From assembly GCA_002709645.1 (NCBI GenBank), contig PAQG01000002.1, forward strand, positions 4,866 through 45,028: a DNA stretch of 40,163 bases. Direction: 5' to 3'. A program made the translations under genes and the position numbers. Source of the DNA: Acidimicrobiaceae bacterium. GTDB lineage: Bacteria > Actinomycetota > Acidimicrobiia > Acidimicrobiales > UBA8592. How positions within the stretch are numbered: position 1 is the first letter of the stretch; every line of letters begins with the position of its first letter. Below, piece after piece: positions 28,401-37,653 of this stretch. The notes beneath the pieces were generated by a model. It had not been told where the DNA came from. It saw only the letters and a list, made by a program, of their open reading frames with translations, and did no database searches.

Positions 28401-29641
28401 AAACGCGAAGCATCAAAAGTCTCGCGTGCTACAACCCACGAAATGTAGCAAAGGCAAATTAAAGATGTAAGGCCGATAGTGTCTGCAGCGCCAAAGCCTA
28501 AGCCCTTTGAACTCGCAGTGAGCCCCATAATCAGGGTTCCAACGGGTACTAGACCCGCCCATGCAATTTGGAACAAAGACATTACTCGGCCGCGAAACTC
28601 CTCAGCTACGAGTTCTTGAACCACGACTTGAAGTGTCGTGAACGAAGCCATGTAGAAGAATCCCACAAATACTTGGATGAGCATAGCAACACCAAAATCT
28701 GAGACTCTGGAGAAAATAAGAAGCAGTATGCAATAGGGAATAGCGAATAAAACACCTCTTTGAAGGCTTGACTTAGCCGTAAAGCTCCCAGCTGCTAACG
28801 CTCCAATTAATGCCCCGAAACCAGTGGCTACTCCAAGCCAAGCGAAATCACTACTAGCCCTTCCAAGATTATTTGCCGTAAACGAAGGAGATAACGCAAC
28901 ATGGGAGACACCAAAAACAGAAATAAAACCAACAACTAATAACGCTCGCCAAGCTTCTGCTTTCTCCTTCGCATGAGCAACCCCATCACTTATGCTCTGA
29001 AAAACTGGGGTAGGAGTGGGATCCAAATCATATGGGAAAAGAGTAATTCCCGCAGCTACAAGCAAGGCTAAAGCAGCACAAATTCCATAGAGTGACCAGG
29101 ATACTTCATACAAATTATTGCTTACTAAAGGTGCGCAGATTGCTGGCCCAAGAACTCGACTCGCATTTGAAGACATTGCCTGTAAGGAAATTGCACTAGA
29201 TAAGTCGGCATGAGGAACAGTATTCGCAGTGACAGCTTGAACTACCGGCCCAAGGACAGCCATGACAATTCCAACTGAAAAAGACGTAGAAAGGAGAACA
29301 ATCGGAGAAATCACATCAGCAACTACCAGCCCTACCTGAAGGCATGAAACAAGAATCAGAGCAGCGTACGTTGAAAGCAAAAGTTTCTTCCTATCTAACC
29401 GATCAGCTAGGAATCCTCCTACAGGGCCGAACACCAATACCGGAAGAAAAGTAACTACGAATAGTAATGAAACCCAGAGTTCGTCGTTAGTGAGATCAGT
29501 CATCAGCGCTTGATAGGAAATGTGAGAGAACCAAAATCCTATTTGGGAAGCTATAGAGCCAACGTAGAAACGACGGAACTCCTTATGGGAAAAAGCGCGA
29601 AAAGCTGAATATCTTTCGCTCTTTTTGCTGATCTCCATCAT
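28391..29641 (-). CDS. MFS transporter (EntS/MFS_3-like exporter)
   Basis: 416 residues, about 12 membrane helices. The N-terminal FRRFYVGSIASQIGFWF and the helix 2-3 loop VGGFLADRLDRKKLLL are typical of the EntS/MFS_3 efflux group. Later features include ALGPVVQAVTANTVPHADLSSAISLQ split over helices 4-5 and EEFRGRVMSLFQIAWAGLVP in the second half. Substrate is unknown. It stands alone on the minus strand, converging with the hydroxylase operon. The ATG at 29641 is followed by a second ATG, and either may be used. Confidence 0.87.
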   Translation of the reverse strand: MMEISKKSERYSAFRAFSHKEFRRFYVGSIASQIGFWFSHISYQALMTDLTNDELWVSLLFVVTFLPVLVFGPVGGFLADRLDRKKLLLSTYAALILVSCLQVGLVVADVISPIVLLSTSFSVGIVMAVLGPVVQAVTANTVPHADLSSAISLQAMSSNASRVLGPAICAPLVSNNLYEVSWSLYGICAALALLVAAGITLFPYDLDPTPTPVFQSISDGVAHAKEKAEAWRALLVVGFISVFGVSHVALSPSFTANNLGRASSDFAWLGVATGFGALIGALAAGSFTAKSSLQRGVLFAIPYCILLLIFSRVSDFGVAMLIQVFVGFFYMASFTTLQVVVQELVAEEFRGRVMSLFQIAWAGLVPVGTLIMGLTASSKGLGFGAADTIGLTSLICLCYISWVVARETFDASRFKA

Positions 29642-29764
29642 TCAACCATAGTGAAAGTCAAAGGTATTCTACGGTTCTTCAATAATCAGTTCAGCAAAAA
29701 GAAATAGTGCAGAAGATCCTTGCAACGACAGCATTAAACCAGATTGGGGTATTAGTCTGATTAA

Positions 29765-31162
29765 ATGGGTTTTTATCTAAAACTAAGACGCTTCGCGATT
29801 GTCCTAGCCATAGTCACTATGCTCACTGCTTGCTCTGACCCTGTAATACCCCTTGTCGCCCCGCCACCAGAACCTACACCTATTCAGGCTTTCTCTACTG
29901 CCCCCGAACCTATACCCGGAGAAGAGGCATCCGAACCCCAAGAACGAGGAACAACAGAGACAACTATCCGTATCGCAGTTATTGCTGATGGCCCAAATGA
30001 ATCTTTTAACGACGGAGAATCAATCAGCGTTTGGCAGTCAGTTGAAGCATGGGCAGAATCGATAAATCGCTCTACGAAACTTGCCGGACGAGAAATCATC
30101 ATTGAACGAGTAGATTCTGCGATCTTCAGACATGTTGAAGCAATAGATTTTGTTTGCGAAGGAGACTTTTTCGCGATAGTCGGTTCGTTTGCTGTCAATG
30201 ATGCTGATGGACTTGAACGGCTATTGTCACAAGATTGCTCCTTACCTGATTTCCCAGCCAGTGTTTTTTCACTAAAACGGCTCTACTCAGGTCTTACCTT
30301 CCAATCAAACCCGATTGGGGCAATCACAACCAATGCCGGATGGGCAACATATTTTGTGGAAACAGATCAGGCTTCTAGTCAGAAAGCAGCCACATTATTA
30401 CCTGAACTCACGTCAACTGTGCTGGCAGGCGAACGGCTAATCGAGTCCGCTACTTCAAAAGGTTTTAAATTCATACACAGCCCCATTTATGAGATAGAAA
30501 GTGATTTCAGTAAAGAAACTGAAAATATACTTCAATCAAATAGTCAATCTTTAGTCTGGGGAAATAGCGGAAGCCAATTAACTAGATTTCTGAATGCAAT
30601 CATTGAAAACGACCCTGAATTTTCTTTTGAGTTTATTTCCTGTGGCCAGCCATGCTATAACCCGGACTGGGTTCAAGAGGTAGGCTTCCTTGGGCAAGGA
30701 ATCTCTACATGGTTACCGCACCTACCGATAGAAGAAGCTGAACTAAACGACGAACTATTGCGCTACCTATTTTTCATGAATCTCACGCATGGAACTGATG
30801 CGAAACCCACAGCAGCAGGTATAGCTGCATGGAGCTCGGCTTTGCTTTTCGAAGAAGCAGTATCTCGATCAGTCGGGACAGGCTCAGCGGCATATCGGCC
30901 AGAAAGTTTAACGCGACAAGGCGTCATCAAAGCGGCGAAAGGTATCACTTTCTGGGATGCTGCTGGATTACACGGAATTTCTAACCCAGCAGAAGGCATA
31001 CCCTCTCCATGTTTCGTCATCATGACATTAAATGATGGTTTATGGGAAAGAACATTCCCTCAAAGACCTGGGGAGCTTAACTGCGAAGATGAGGATCTTG
31101 CGCTTCTTGAAGCAACCGCAGATCTTGAAACCATAGAAGACAACACTCGGAGTCCTGAATAA
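29765..31162 (+). CDS. Lipoprotein, periplasmic-binding-protein-like (branched-chain amino acid ABC type)
   Basis: 465 residues with a lipoprotein signal: basic start KLRRFA, hydrophobic core, lipobox LTAC (cysteine at about 23). A proline/glutamate-rich linker (PPPEPTPIQ...PEPIPGEE) precedes a type 1 periplasmic binding fold that begins TTIRIAVIADG. The fold includes a likely ligand loop (AIVGSFAVNDADG) and an ACxxPDW-like segment (CGQPCYNPDWVQEVGFLG) late in the protein. No permease or ATPase gene is adjacent, so it is an orphan receptor or acts with a remote transporter. The ATG has no strong ribosome site and may be leaderless. Confidence 0.75.
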   Translation: MGFYLKLRRFAIVLAIVTMLTACSDPVIPLVAPPPEPTPIQAFSTAPEPIPGEEASEPQERGTTETTIRIAVIADGPNESFNDGESISVWQSVEAWAESINRSTKLAGREIIIERVDSAIFRHVEAIDFVCEGDFFAIVGSFAVNDADGLERLLSQDCSLPDFPASVFSLKRLYSGLTFQSNPIGAITTNAGWATYFVETDQASSQKAATLLPELTSTVLAGERLIESATSKGFKFIHSPIYEIESDFSKETENILQSNSQSLVWGNSGSQLTRFLNAIIENDPEFSFEFISCGQPCYNPDWVQEVGFLGQGISTWLPHLPIEEAELNDELLRYLFFMNLTHGTDAKPTAAGIAAWSSALLFEEAVSRSVGTGSAAYRPESLTRQGVIKAAKGITFWDAAGLHGISNPAEGIPSPCFVIMTLNDGLWERTFPQRPGELNCEDEDLALLEATADLETIEDNTRSPE

Positions 31163-31181
31163 GGTTCAGAGTCGGAAGATG

Positions 31182-32069
31182 TTATCCAAATTTTGGTGCT
31201 GCAAACGCGGGAACCCCTGTGTCTTCTCCGGAGAACAATTCACCTTTCCTAGCATTGATTTCGTCTATGGTCCACCGCTGGTTATCAAGCTTTATATGGT
31301 TGATGTGAGACCAACTTCTCATCCACCACACTCCACTTCCTCCGACAATAAAGGCCTGTCCGTTAATCTCTTGAGCATCTTCAGTGCATAACCACACTAC
31401 AAACGGCGACACATTAGCTGGATCGTAGACATCAAAAGCTCCTTTATCTTCTGGTGCTGCCATAGATTGAATGTAATCAGTCAAACCGGTACGAGCTCGA
31501 GGCGCGACTACGTTGGTCGTAACCCCGTACTTAGACAACTCTCTACCTAGCGTTAGAGAAAGAGTTAGGATCCCGCCTTTCGCTGAAGCGTAATTCGATT
31601 GAGCCGGACCACCAAACAAACCTGACTCGCTCGTAGTGTGGACCATCCGACGAGCCGTTGTTTTCCCTTCTTTAGACTGGTTCCTCCAATACACAGCAGC
31701 GGCTCTAGCACAAACGAAATGGCCCTTCAGATGAACAGATATCACCTCATCAAATTCTTTTTCGGTCATTGAAAAACTCATTGCATCACGAAGAATTCCA
31801 GCGTTATTAATGAGAATATGTAAATCACCGAACTCATTTTTTGCTTTCTCAACAAGTTCCTCTCCGGTGTTCCATTCAGCAACGTTTCCACTGTGGCTAA
31901 CAGCTATCCCACCAAGGTCACGAATCTCAGAAGCTGTTTGCTCAGCACTATCACCTAAATCGTTAATAATGACACTTGCACCTTCTGAAGCAAGCAGGAA
32001 GGAATGTTCTTTTCCTACTCCGCTTCCAGCTCCAGTAACGATTGCCACTTTTCCCTCTAGTAGTCCCAC
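31182..32069 (-). CDS. Short-chain dehydrogenase/reductase (3-hydroxyacyl-CoA dehydrogenase-like)
   Basis: NAD(P)-dependent oxidoreductase of 295 residues. The nucleotide motif is TGAGSGVGKEH, then NNAGIL, the catalytic serine in HTTSESG, and Y-x3-K in NYASAKGG. It resembles the SDR domain of peroxisomal multifunctional enzyme type 2 and bacterial FabG-like acyl-CoA dehydrogenases. I place the start at the GTG at 32069, which has GGAGG four bases before it, instead of a TTG at 32108. It is divergent from the amidohydrolase at 32184. A role in oxidising an alcohol or hydroxyacyl-CoA intermediate fits the thiolase nearby. Confidence 0.87.
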   Translation of the reverse strand: MGLLEGKVAIVTGAGSGVGKEHSFLLASEGASVIINDLGDSAEQTASEIRDLGGIAVSHSGNVAEWNTGEELVEKAKNEFGDLHILINNAGILRDAMSFSMTEKEFDEVISVHLKGHFVCARAAAVYWRNQSKEGKTTARRMVHTTSESGLFGGPAQSNYASAKGGILTLSLTLGRELSKYGVTTNVVAPRARTGLTDYIQSMAAPEDKGAFDVYDPANVSPFVVWLCTEDAQEINGQAFIVGGSGVWWMRSWSHINHIKLDNQRWTIDEINARKGELFSGEDTGVPAFAAPKFG

Positions 32070-32149
32070 AACGCCTCCATAGGTTCTTCTCCGAAGCTTA
32101 GCTTTCAAAAGCCTACGCCCAAAAGTAAATCAATATTTTCATAAGCATG

Positions 32150-32160
32150 CATACAGTATG
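32150..32160. promoter_or_regulatory. Small palindrome in the divergent SDR/amidohydrolase promoter region
   Basis: CATACAGTATG, an 11-base interrupted palindrome (5-base arms, 1-base centre), directly after GCATGC. It lies 24 bases before the amidohydrolase start and about 80 bases from the SDR start, where an operator for a small regulator could sit. No regulator gene is adjacent. Weak evidence. Confidence 0.25.
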
Positions 32161-32183
32161 TAATCTCAAGGAAAGGAAAATGC

Positions 32184-33011
32184 ATGCTTATCGATACACA
32201 TATACATCTCATCGGTTCAGATAAGAAAAAATTCCCGTTAAACCGTTTTCCTCACCCAGGAGATGAGTGGATTGACTCATCTCCTGATGCTATGGAATAC
32301 CTAACAATGATGAAAGAAGCAGGAGTAAGTAAAGCTTTATTAGTTCAACCGCATGCTGCTTACCAGACTGATAATCGTTACATATGTTCAGTGTCATCAA
32401 AACATTCAGAGATTGGCTCAGTTGCTATCGTTAACCCTACGGATCCTGAGAAAAAGAAATCGTTACGTCACCTAGTGAAGAACAATGTTAGAGGACTCCG
32501 ATTATTCTCTATTCCGACTCCTGCTGAATCATGGATTGGGTCATCGGAAACGGCATGGCTCTGGCATGAAGCTGAAAAGCAAGGACTAGTAATGAGCGTT
32601 TGCGTTCTTCCAAGTGAAATTCAAGAAATCGGAAAATGTGCTAAGAAGTACCCAGAGCAGATTATCGTGGTTGACCATTGCGGCTTTGCACCAATTCATG
32701 ATGCAACGAATCCAGTTACCCAAAACCTCTTGGCTCTTTCTCAATTCTCGAACATAATTTTAAAGGTTACAACGCTTGTTATTGATGATTGGATAAAGCA
32801 CGCAGACTCAGTTTCTAGCCTTTTCCCTTTTCTCGCTGGATCGTTTGGTTCCGATCGGCTCGTGTGGGGTTCGGACTTTGCTCAAACGAAGCAACGGACG
32901 TATAAATCTTTAGTAGATTTAGGCCTCACGGCTATGAAATCGCTTGGACCCAGTTCAAAAGCTCCGATGGCTTCCAACGCAGAAAGATTATGGAGGCTAG
33001 ACAAAAATTGA
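32184..33011 (+). CDS. Amidohydrolase family 2 (ACMSD-like) metal hydrolase
   Basis: 275 residues with a TIM-barrel amidohydrolase pattern: metal ligands in IDTHIH (H6, H8), a middle histidine in VVDHCGFA, and the catalytic aspartate in WGSDFAQT. This is the layout of the 2-pyrone-4,6-dicarboxylate lactonase/ACMSD group, which hydrolyse or decarboxylate small carboxylated rings. The exact substrate is unknown. The AAGGAAA site precedes the ATG by 4 bases. It converges with the thiolase gene. Confidence 0.83.
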   Translation: MLIDTHIHLIGSDKKKFPLNRFPHPGDEWIDSSPDAMEYLTMMKEAGVSKALLVQPHAAYQTDNRYICSVSSKHSEIGSVAIVNPTDPEKKKSLRHLVKNNVRGLRLFSIPTPAESWIGSSETAWLWHEAEKQGLVMSVCVLPSEIQEIGKCAKKYPEQIIVVDHCGFAPIHDATNPVTQNLLALSQFSNIILKVTTLVIDDWIKHADSVSSLFPFLAGSFGSDRLVWGSDFAQTKQRTYKSLVDLGLTAMKSLGPSSKAPMASNAERLWRLDKN

Positions 33012-33041
33012 CGATTCCACTATTTAAGGAACACTACCAAT

Positions 33042-34244
33042 TTAGAGTCTTTCGATGATCATCGCCATGCCTTGACCGCCACCAACACACATCGTTTCTA
33101 AACCGAATTGTTTATCAGAATCTTGCAAACTATTGATCAATGTCGTCATGATACGTGAGCCAGTCATCCCAAATGGGTGTCCAAGCGCAATAGCACCACC
33201 ATTGATATTCAGTTGTTCTTCAATGTCAATTCCCAACGCGTCTGCTGACCCAAGTACTTGGACGGCGAACGCTTCGTTGATCTCAACCAAATCAATGTCA
33301 CTCATTTGCATCCCAGCACGATCAAGTACCTGGCGACAAGCATCTATAGGTCCAAGTCCCATGATTTCTGGATTTAAGGCGGATACGCCGCTAGCGACAA
33401 TTCGAGCGAGAGGTTGAATACCCAGATCTTTAGCCCGAGTATCACTCATAACTACTACTGCTGCTGCTCCATCGTTTAATGGGCAGGCATTACCAGCCGT
33501 GATCGTACCACCTGGCCTGAAAACTGGATTGAGTTGTGATACTCCCTCAAGTGTTGTTCCCTCACGAATTCCATCATCTGCCGAAACCACATTGCCATCG
33601 GGAAGAATATAAGGTGTGATTTCTTGTTCAAAAAACCCTCGTTTCATAGCATCTTCAGCCTTGTTTTGTGAACGAACACCGAACTCATCTTGTCGCTCTC
33701 TTGATATTCCTAAAACCTCTGCGACATTCTCAGCTGTTTGACCCATTGCTATATAAACGTCAGGTAACCCGTCGCTAGCCGACCAATCGCCGCCTTCTCC
33801 AGTGGTTCGTTCAGCACTTCTTTGCTCTGCGCTGCCAAAAATCTCGTTATGTGGTCCAGTATCCGCAGCACCATGCATATAACGGCTTACTGTTTCAACG
33901 CCGCCAGCGACGAAACAGTCACCTTCGTCAGCTTTGATCGCATGAGCAGCCATGCGGATAGTTTGAAGCGATGAAGAACAATAACGATTTACAGTCACGC
34001 CTGGAACTTGCATTTCATTCATGACAGCAATAATTCGACCAATGTTAAAGCCACCTTCTCCACCAGGCTGGCCAATTCCCCAAATGATATCTTCAACTTC
34101 AGATGGGTCTAGGCCCTCAACTTTGCTCAGAACGTCTTTCACTATGAATGCTGACATATCATCTGGTCGCACATCAACAAGGCTTCCCTTTGAAGCACGT
34201 CCAATAGGTGTTCGAGCTGTCGCTACAATTACTGGTTCGGCCAT
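33042..34244 (-). CDS. Thiolase (acetyl-CoA acyltransferase)
   Basis: 400 residues. The thiolase triad is present: nucleophile C89 in NRYCSSSLQ, H356 in GGAIALGHPFG, and C386 in CVGGGQG. The sequence resembles degradative 3-ketoacyl-CoA thiolases (FadA type), including NEAFAVQVLG. It would cleave 3-ketoacyl-CoA to acetyl-CoA and a shortened acyl-CoA. A GGAGGG site sits just before the ATG. The other beta-oxidation genes are not in the window except the SDR at 31182, which could be the preceding dehydrogenase. Confidence 0.94.
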   Translation of the reverse strand: MAEPVIVATARTPIGRASKGSLVDVRPDDMSAFIVKDVLSKVEGLDPSEVEDIIWGIGQPGGEGGFNIGRIIAVMNEMQVPGVTVNRYCSSSLQTIRMAAHAIKADEGDCFVAGGVETVSRYMHGAADTGPHNEIFGSAEQRSAERTTGEGGDWSASDGLPDVYIAMGQTAENVAEVLGISRERQDEFGVRSQNKAEDAMKRGFFEQEITPYILPDGNVVSADDGIREGTTLEGVSQLNPVFRPGGTITAGNACPLNDGAAAVVVMSDTRAKDLGIQPLARIVASGVSALNPEIMGLGPIDACRQVLDRAGMQMSDIDLVEINEAFAVQVLGSADALGIDIEEQLNINGGAIALGHPFGMTGSRIMTTLINSLQDSDKQFGLETMCVGGGQGMAMIIERL

Positions 34245-34316
34245 TTTTTCCCTCCACGTCTTTAAATCAGAGGCTACTCGTAGTTATGGGTGTATGTGAA
34301 GGTGAACTCTAATTAA

Positions 34317-36035
34317 TCACACCATCGCAGGGCTGCGAGTATCTGTGCCTGACCGCAGGACAAGGCCCGGGCGTTCTTCAGTGAATTCGCCATTACGAAC
34401 AATCTCTTTACCATTACAGAACACATTATTAATCCCGCTCGCATCAGCAAATAATCTTGGTGCATTAAGAGGCAAATCATTTCTTATCGTAATTGGGTTT
34501 GAACCGATTTCGTTTTCGTCCAATACAACAAGATCGGCGTAAGCACCTTCTTTGATAACCCCTCGATTCACTAACCCATATAAATCAGCAGGAACTTGAG
34601 TAAGCATATGGACGGCCTCCTCTAACTCAAGGAGATTTCTTTTCCGAACAGTTTCGCCAAGCATATATGTGGCGTAATTAGAACTCAGGAAGAGATCGAG
34701 ATGAGCCCCAGCATCTGAAGCACCAATGACAGCCCGCGGATCTCTCCAAACTTCTACTCTCGCTTCCCAGTCGGAATCTGGTTCATCTGAAACAGGATTA
34801 CCGAAAGAAGTTTCAAGGTCGTCGGCTAAAGCTATATCTACGAGTGTATCCCAAGGGCTTTTACCTAAACTCTCAGCTATTTCGTAGACAGTTTTCCCAA
34901 CGTAGCTAGCATTTTCAGGAGCTTTGGTATGAAAAATTGTTTTCGCCCCCCAATGTGCGACATTGCGAAGAGGGCCATCTTGCTGGGCGTATTCATCAAG
35001 TTCTCTACGAGTATCCGGATTCGTGAGAATTCTAATTTTTTCGTTTTTGTCCAAAAGGACAAATTTTTCCCACTCAGGGAGTGCATCAAGGACGAAACCT
35101 CCGATGAAATTTAAGTGTAGGGCAAGGGTCATTGGCACGGTAAGAGCTATCACTTTCCCTCCATTTGAAGCTGCTACATCTCCTGCTTCTAGCTTTTTCT
35201 TTCCTTCTGTAAGTGTTCTGGCATTGATATTCAAGACATTCCAGTTCAATGGACTATTGGCTGCTACAGACATATCGCTCATTAACTCCATAGCCCATGG
35301 TTCAAATGGTCCTAAAGCTGGTATGAACTCTATTGAAGTCCCTTCAAACTCTGAAAGCACTTCACAAAGGCCTATCATCTCATCTCGTTCCGCGTAACGG
35401 CTAGGAACCATGTTTCCTTGCGGGTCATTATGCGTTCGTGACCATGATGAAGAGAACCCTATCCCTCCGGCATTCAAACCTTCTCGTAACAACTCTTGCA
35501 TCGCACTAAGTTCATCTTTCGTCGCCGCTCTTTCAGTTGCAGCAACACCCATCACCACTCTTCGTAAAGCGCTATGACCGATTTTGAAGCCAGCGTTTAT
35601 TGAGAGTTCTCCTTCCATCGCTTCAAAATATTCCGCAGTGGTTTTCCAATTCCATGGAACCCCTTCTTGTAAGCATTCAAGCGGTATTCCCTCAACACGA
35701 GAAAGCATTCGCATTAAATAATCACCTACCGCTGGATCATCGCTAAGCGGAGCGATTGTAAAACCGCAGTTTCCGCCTATGACAGATGTGACACCATGTA
35801 ATGGGGAAGGGGAGAGGGTCCCATCCCAAAAAACTTGAGCATCTAGGTGGGTATGAACGTCGACAAAACCTGGGGAAACGACTTTTCCAGAAATGTCTAT
35901 ACTCTTTTGTGTTTCAACAGTATCAAGATTCCCTATGGCGGTTACTCGGTCATTAACTATGCCTACATCGTTCCGGAACCTTTTCGTTCCAGTGCCATCA
36001 ATAACTTCTCCACCTTTAAGCACTACATCAAACAT
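34317..36035 (-). CDS. D-aminoacylase/N-acyl-D-amino-acid deacylase family amidohydrolase
   Basis: A 572-residue amidohydrolase of the AHS type. The N-terminal beta-sandwich (VVLKGGEVIDGTGTKR) leads to the metal motif GFVDVHTHLDAQ (H61, H63). The family cysteine follows in GGNCGFTIAPL (C90). Other landmarks are KIGHSALR, SSWSRTHNDPQG and the catalytic aspartate in GASDAGAHLD; the C-terminal sandwich closes with ADLVVLDENEIG. Substrate assignment within this large family is unreliable; removal of an acyl group from a D-amino acid is the best-known activity. It is transcribed in the same direction as the thiolase, with a 72-base gap. Confidence 0.9.
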   Translation of the reverse strand: MFDVVLKGGEVIDGTGTKRFRNDVGIVNDRVTAIGNLDTVETQKSIDISGKVVSPGFVDVHTHLDAQVFWDGTLSPSPLHGVTSVIGGNCGFTIAPLSDDPAVGDYLMRMLSRVEGIPLECLQEGVPWNWKTTAEYFEAMEGELSINAGFKIGHSALRRVVMGVAATERAATKDELSAMQELLREGLNAGGIGFSSSWSRTHNDPQGNMVPSRYAERDEMIGLCEVLSEFEGTSIEFIPALGPFEPWAMELMSDMSVAANSPLNWNVLNINARTLTEGKKKLEAGDVAASNGGKVIALTVPMTLALHLNFIGGFVLDALPEWEKFVLLDKNEKIRILTNPDTRRELDEYAQQDGPLRNVAHWGAKTIFHTKAPENASYVGKTVYEIAESLGKSPWDTLVDIALADDLETSFGNPVSDEPDSDWEARVEVWRDPRAVIGASDAGAHLDLFLSSNYATYMLGETVRKRNLLELEEAVHMLTQVPADLYGLVNRGVIKEGAYADLVVLDENEIGSNPITIRNDLPLNAPRLFADASGINNVFCNGKEIVRNGEFTEERPGLVLRSGTDTRSPAMV

Positions 36036-36127
36036 TGCTACCTTCCCTTCACAGAGATACGTTAGTTTATATCGTTCTTATTTCACAATGGGATCTATTG
36101 TGGGTAGATGATTTAGAAGGAGACACC

Positions 36128-37588
36128 GTGAGCGGAATTGATGTTGAGCAAGAATGGAAGTTACTTATAGGTGGGGAACACATCTCTACTGCTAGCAATT
36201 ATGAGATTATTGATCCTAATACGACAAAACTAATTGGGAGAGCCCCCGAAGCTACAGTAGAACAAGCACTTCAAGCTGCAGCTGCAGCTAAAGCTGCCCT
36301 TCCAGCGTGGAAGGCACTTTCAATGGATGAGCGATGTAGCTACATCGCAAAAGCTGCTGACGCTCTTGAAGTAGCATGTCCTGATTGGGTTGATCTCGTA
36401 CAAGCAGAGACTGGGGCGACGATCCGAGTAGCAAAAACAATGCAGGTTGCCGGAGCGTTTATTGATCGCTTCCGGTACTACTCGCGTTCATTTGAAATGA
36501 ACCAACCTTTAACCCCGGTTTATTCAGCAGCAAGTGCTCTAGCTCCAGAGGCTTTAATAACTGGGAATGTGATCCGTCAACCAGCCGGAGTCGTGGCTTG
36601 TATCACACCTTATAATTTCCCACTAGTGAATGTGGCTGGGAAAATAGCCCCTGCTTTAGCAATGGGGAACACTGTAGTGATTAAGCCAGCCCCCCAAGAC
36701 CCATTAGCGATCATCAAACTAGGAGAAGTCTTAAATTCAATTTTCCCGCCTGGTGTAGTGAATGTCATTGTCGGATCGTCTCCGCAGATAGGTGAAGCTC
36801 TAGTGGATTCTCCTGATGTCAATATGATCTCCTTTACTGGTAGTTCTTCCGTTGGAGCCAAAATAATGGAAGGCGGAGGAAAAACCATGAAGAGGCTTTT
36901 GATGGAACTTGGCGGGAAAGGCGCCCTAATAATGACGGAAGACTGCGATGTCCAGTCAGCAGTTGGGGGGATAGCTAGCGTTTGGGGATTCCACAGCGGA
37001 CAAATCTGCACAGCTCCCACCCGAGTTATTTGCCATAAAGATATCTATGACGATACGGTGCAAGCGCTTAAAGCGGTATCAGAATTCATGACTATTGGGG
37101 ATGCTCGAGACGAAAATACCCTTGTTGGCCCTGTCATCACCGAAACTCACAGAAATCGTGTGGAAGCATTTATCCAATCAGGCCTCGACGATGGGGCAGA
37201 AATGATTGTTGGAGGAGAGAGACCAGACCGTGAAGGGTTTTTTATAGCCCCAACCCTTCTAGCGGGATGCTCACCAGAAATGCATGTAGTCCAAGAAGAG
37301 GCATTCGGTCCCGTCGTAGTAGTAATGTCCCATGACGGCGATCAGAACGCGATTGAATTAGCAAACCAGAGTGATTACGGACTATTCAGCTATGTTTATG
37401 CTGGAAATACGACGCGTGCCTATGATATTGCAAAGAAATTAGAAACAGGGAATGTGGCCCTCAATAGTGTGGCCCCTCATATGTATGCGCCTTTCGGTGG
37501 CTTTAAGATGTCGGGAGTAGGCCGTGATCGGGGTCGATGGGGGCTGGAAGCGTACAGTGAAGTCCAAGCAATTAACTGGCCGAGCTAA
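36128..37588 (+). CDS. NAD(P)-dependent aldehyde dehydrogenase
   Basis: 486 residues. The catalytic set is complete: N163 in ITPYNFP, K186 in VIKPAP, general base E260 in MELGGKG, nucleophile C294 in GQICTAPTR, and EEAFGPVV near 400. It oxidises an aldehyde to the acid. The GTG at 36128 is used because AAGGAG lies 9 bases upstream; an in-frame opening back to 36035 overlaps the divergent gene start and is rejected. It may process aldehydes made after alkane hydroxylation, but the genes are 8 kb apart, so this is only suggestive. It is 65 bases upstream of the peroxiredoxin. Confidence 0.95.
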   Translation: MSGIDVEQEWKLLIGGEHISTASNYEIIDPNTTKLIGRAPEATVEQALQAAAAAKAALPAWKALSMDERCSYIAKAADALEVACPDWVDLVQAETGATIRVAKTMQVAGAFIDRFRYYSRSFEMNQPLTPVYSAASALAPEALITGNVIRQPAGVVACITPYNFPLVNVAGKIAPALAMGNTVVIKPAPQDPLAIIKLGEVLNSIFPPGVVNVIVGSSPQIGEALVDSPDVNMISFTGSSSVGAKIMEGGGKTMKRLLMELGGKGALIMTEDCDVQSAVGGIASVWGFHSGQICTAPTRVICHKDIYDDTVQALKAVSEFMTIGDARDENTLVGPVITETHRNRVEAFIQSGLDDGAEMIVGGERPDREGFFIAPTLLAGCSPEMHVVQEEAFGPVVVVMSHDGDQNAIELANQSDYGLFSYVYAGNTTRAYDIAKKLETGNVALNSVAPHMYAPFGGFKMSGVGRDRGRWGLEAYSEVQAINWPS

Positions 37589-37653
37589 GTTAGAAACTAA
37601 GAAATCAATCAAAATAGGCTATTCCATAGAAACCTTATGAAAGAGATACGAAC

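Noticed and set aside
29720-29764. Promoter for the lipoprotein gene (TTGCAA with TATTAG)
   Set aside because: Spacing between the two boxes is about 24 bases, too long for a standard sigma-70 promoter.
36035-36127. N-terminal extension of the aldehyde dehydrogenase
   Set aside because: The 31 extra residues overlap the start of the divergent amidohydrolase and show no ALDH similarity; AAGGAG supports the GTG at 36128.
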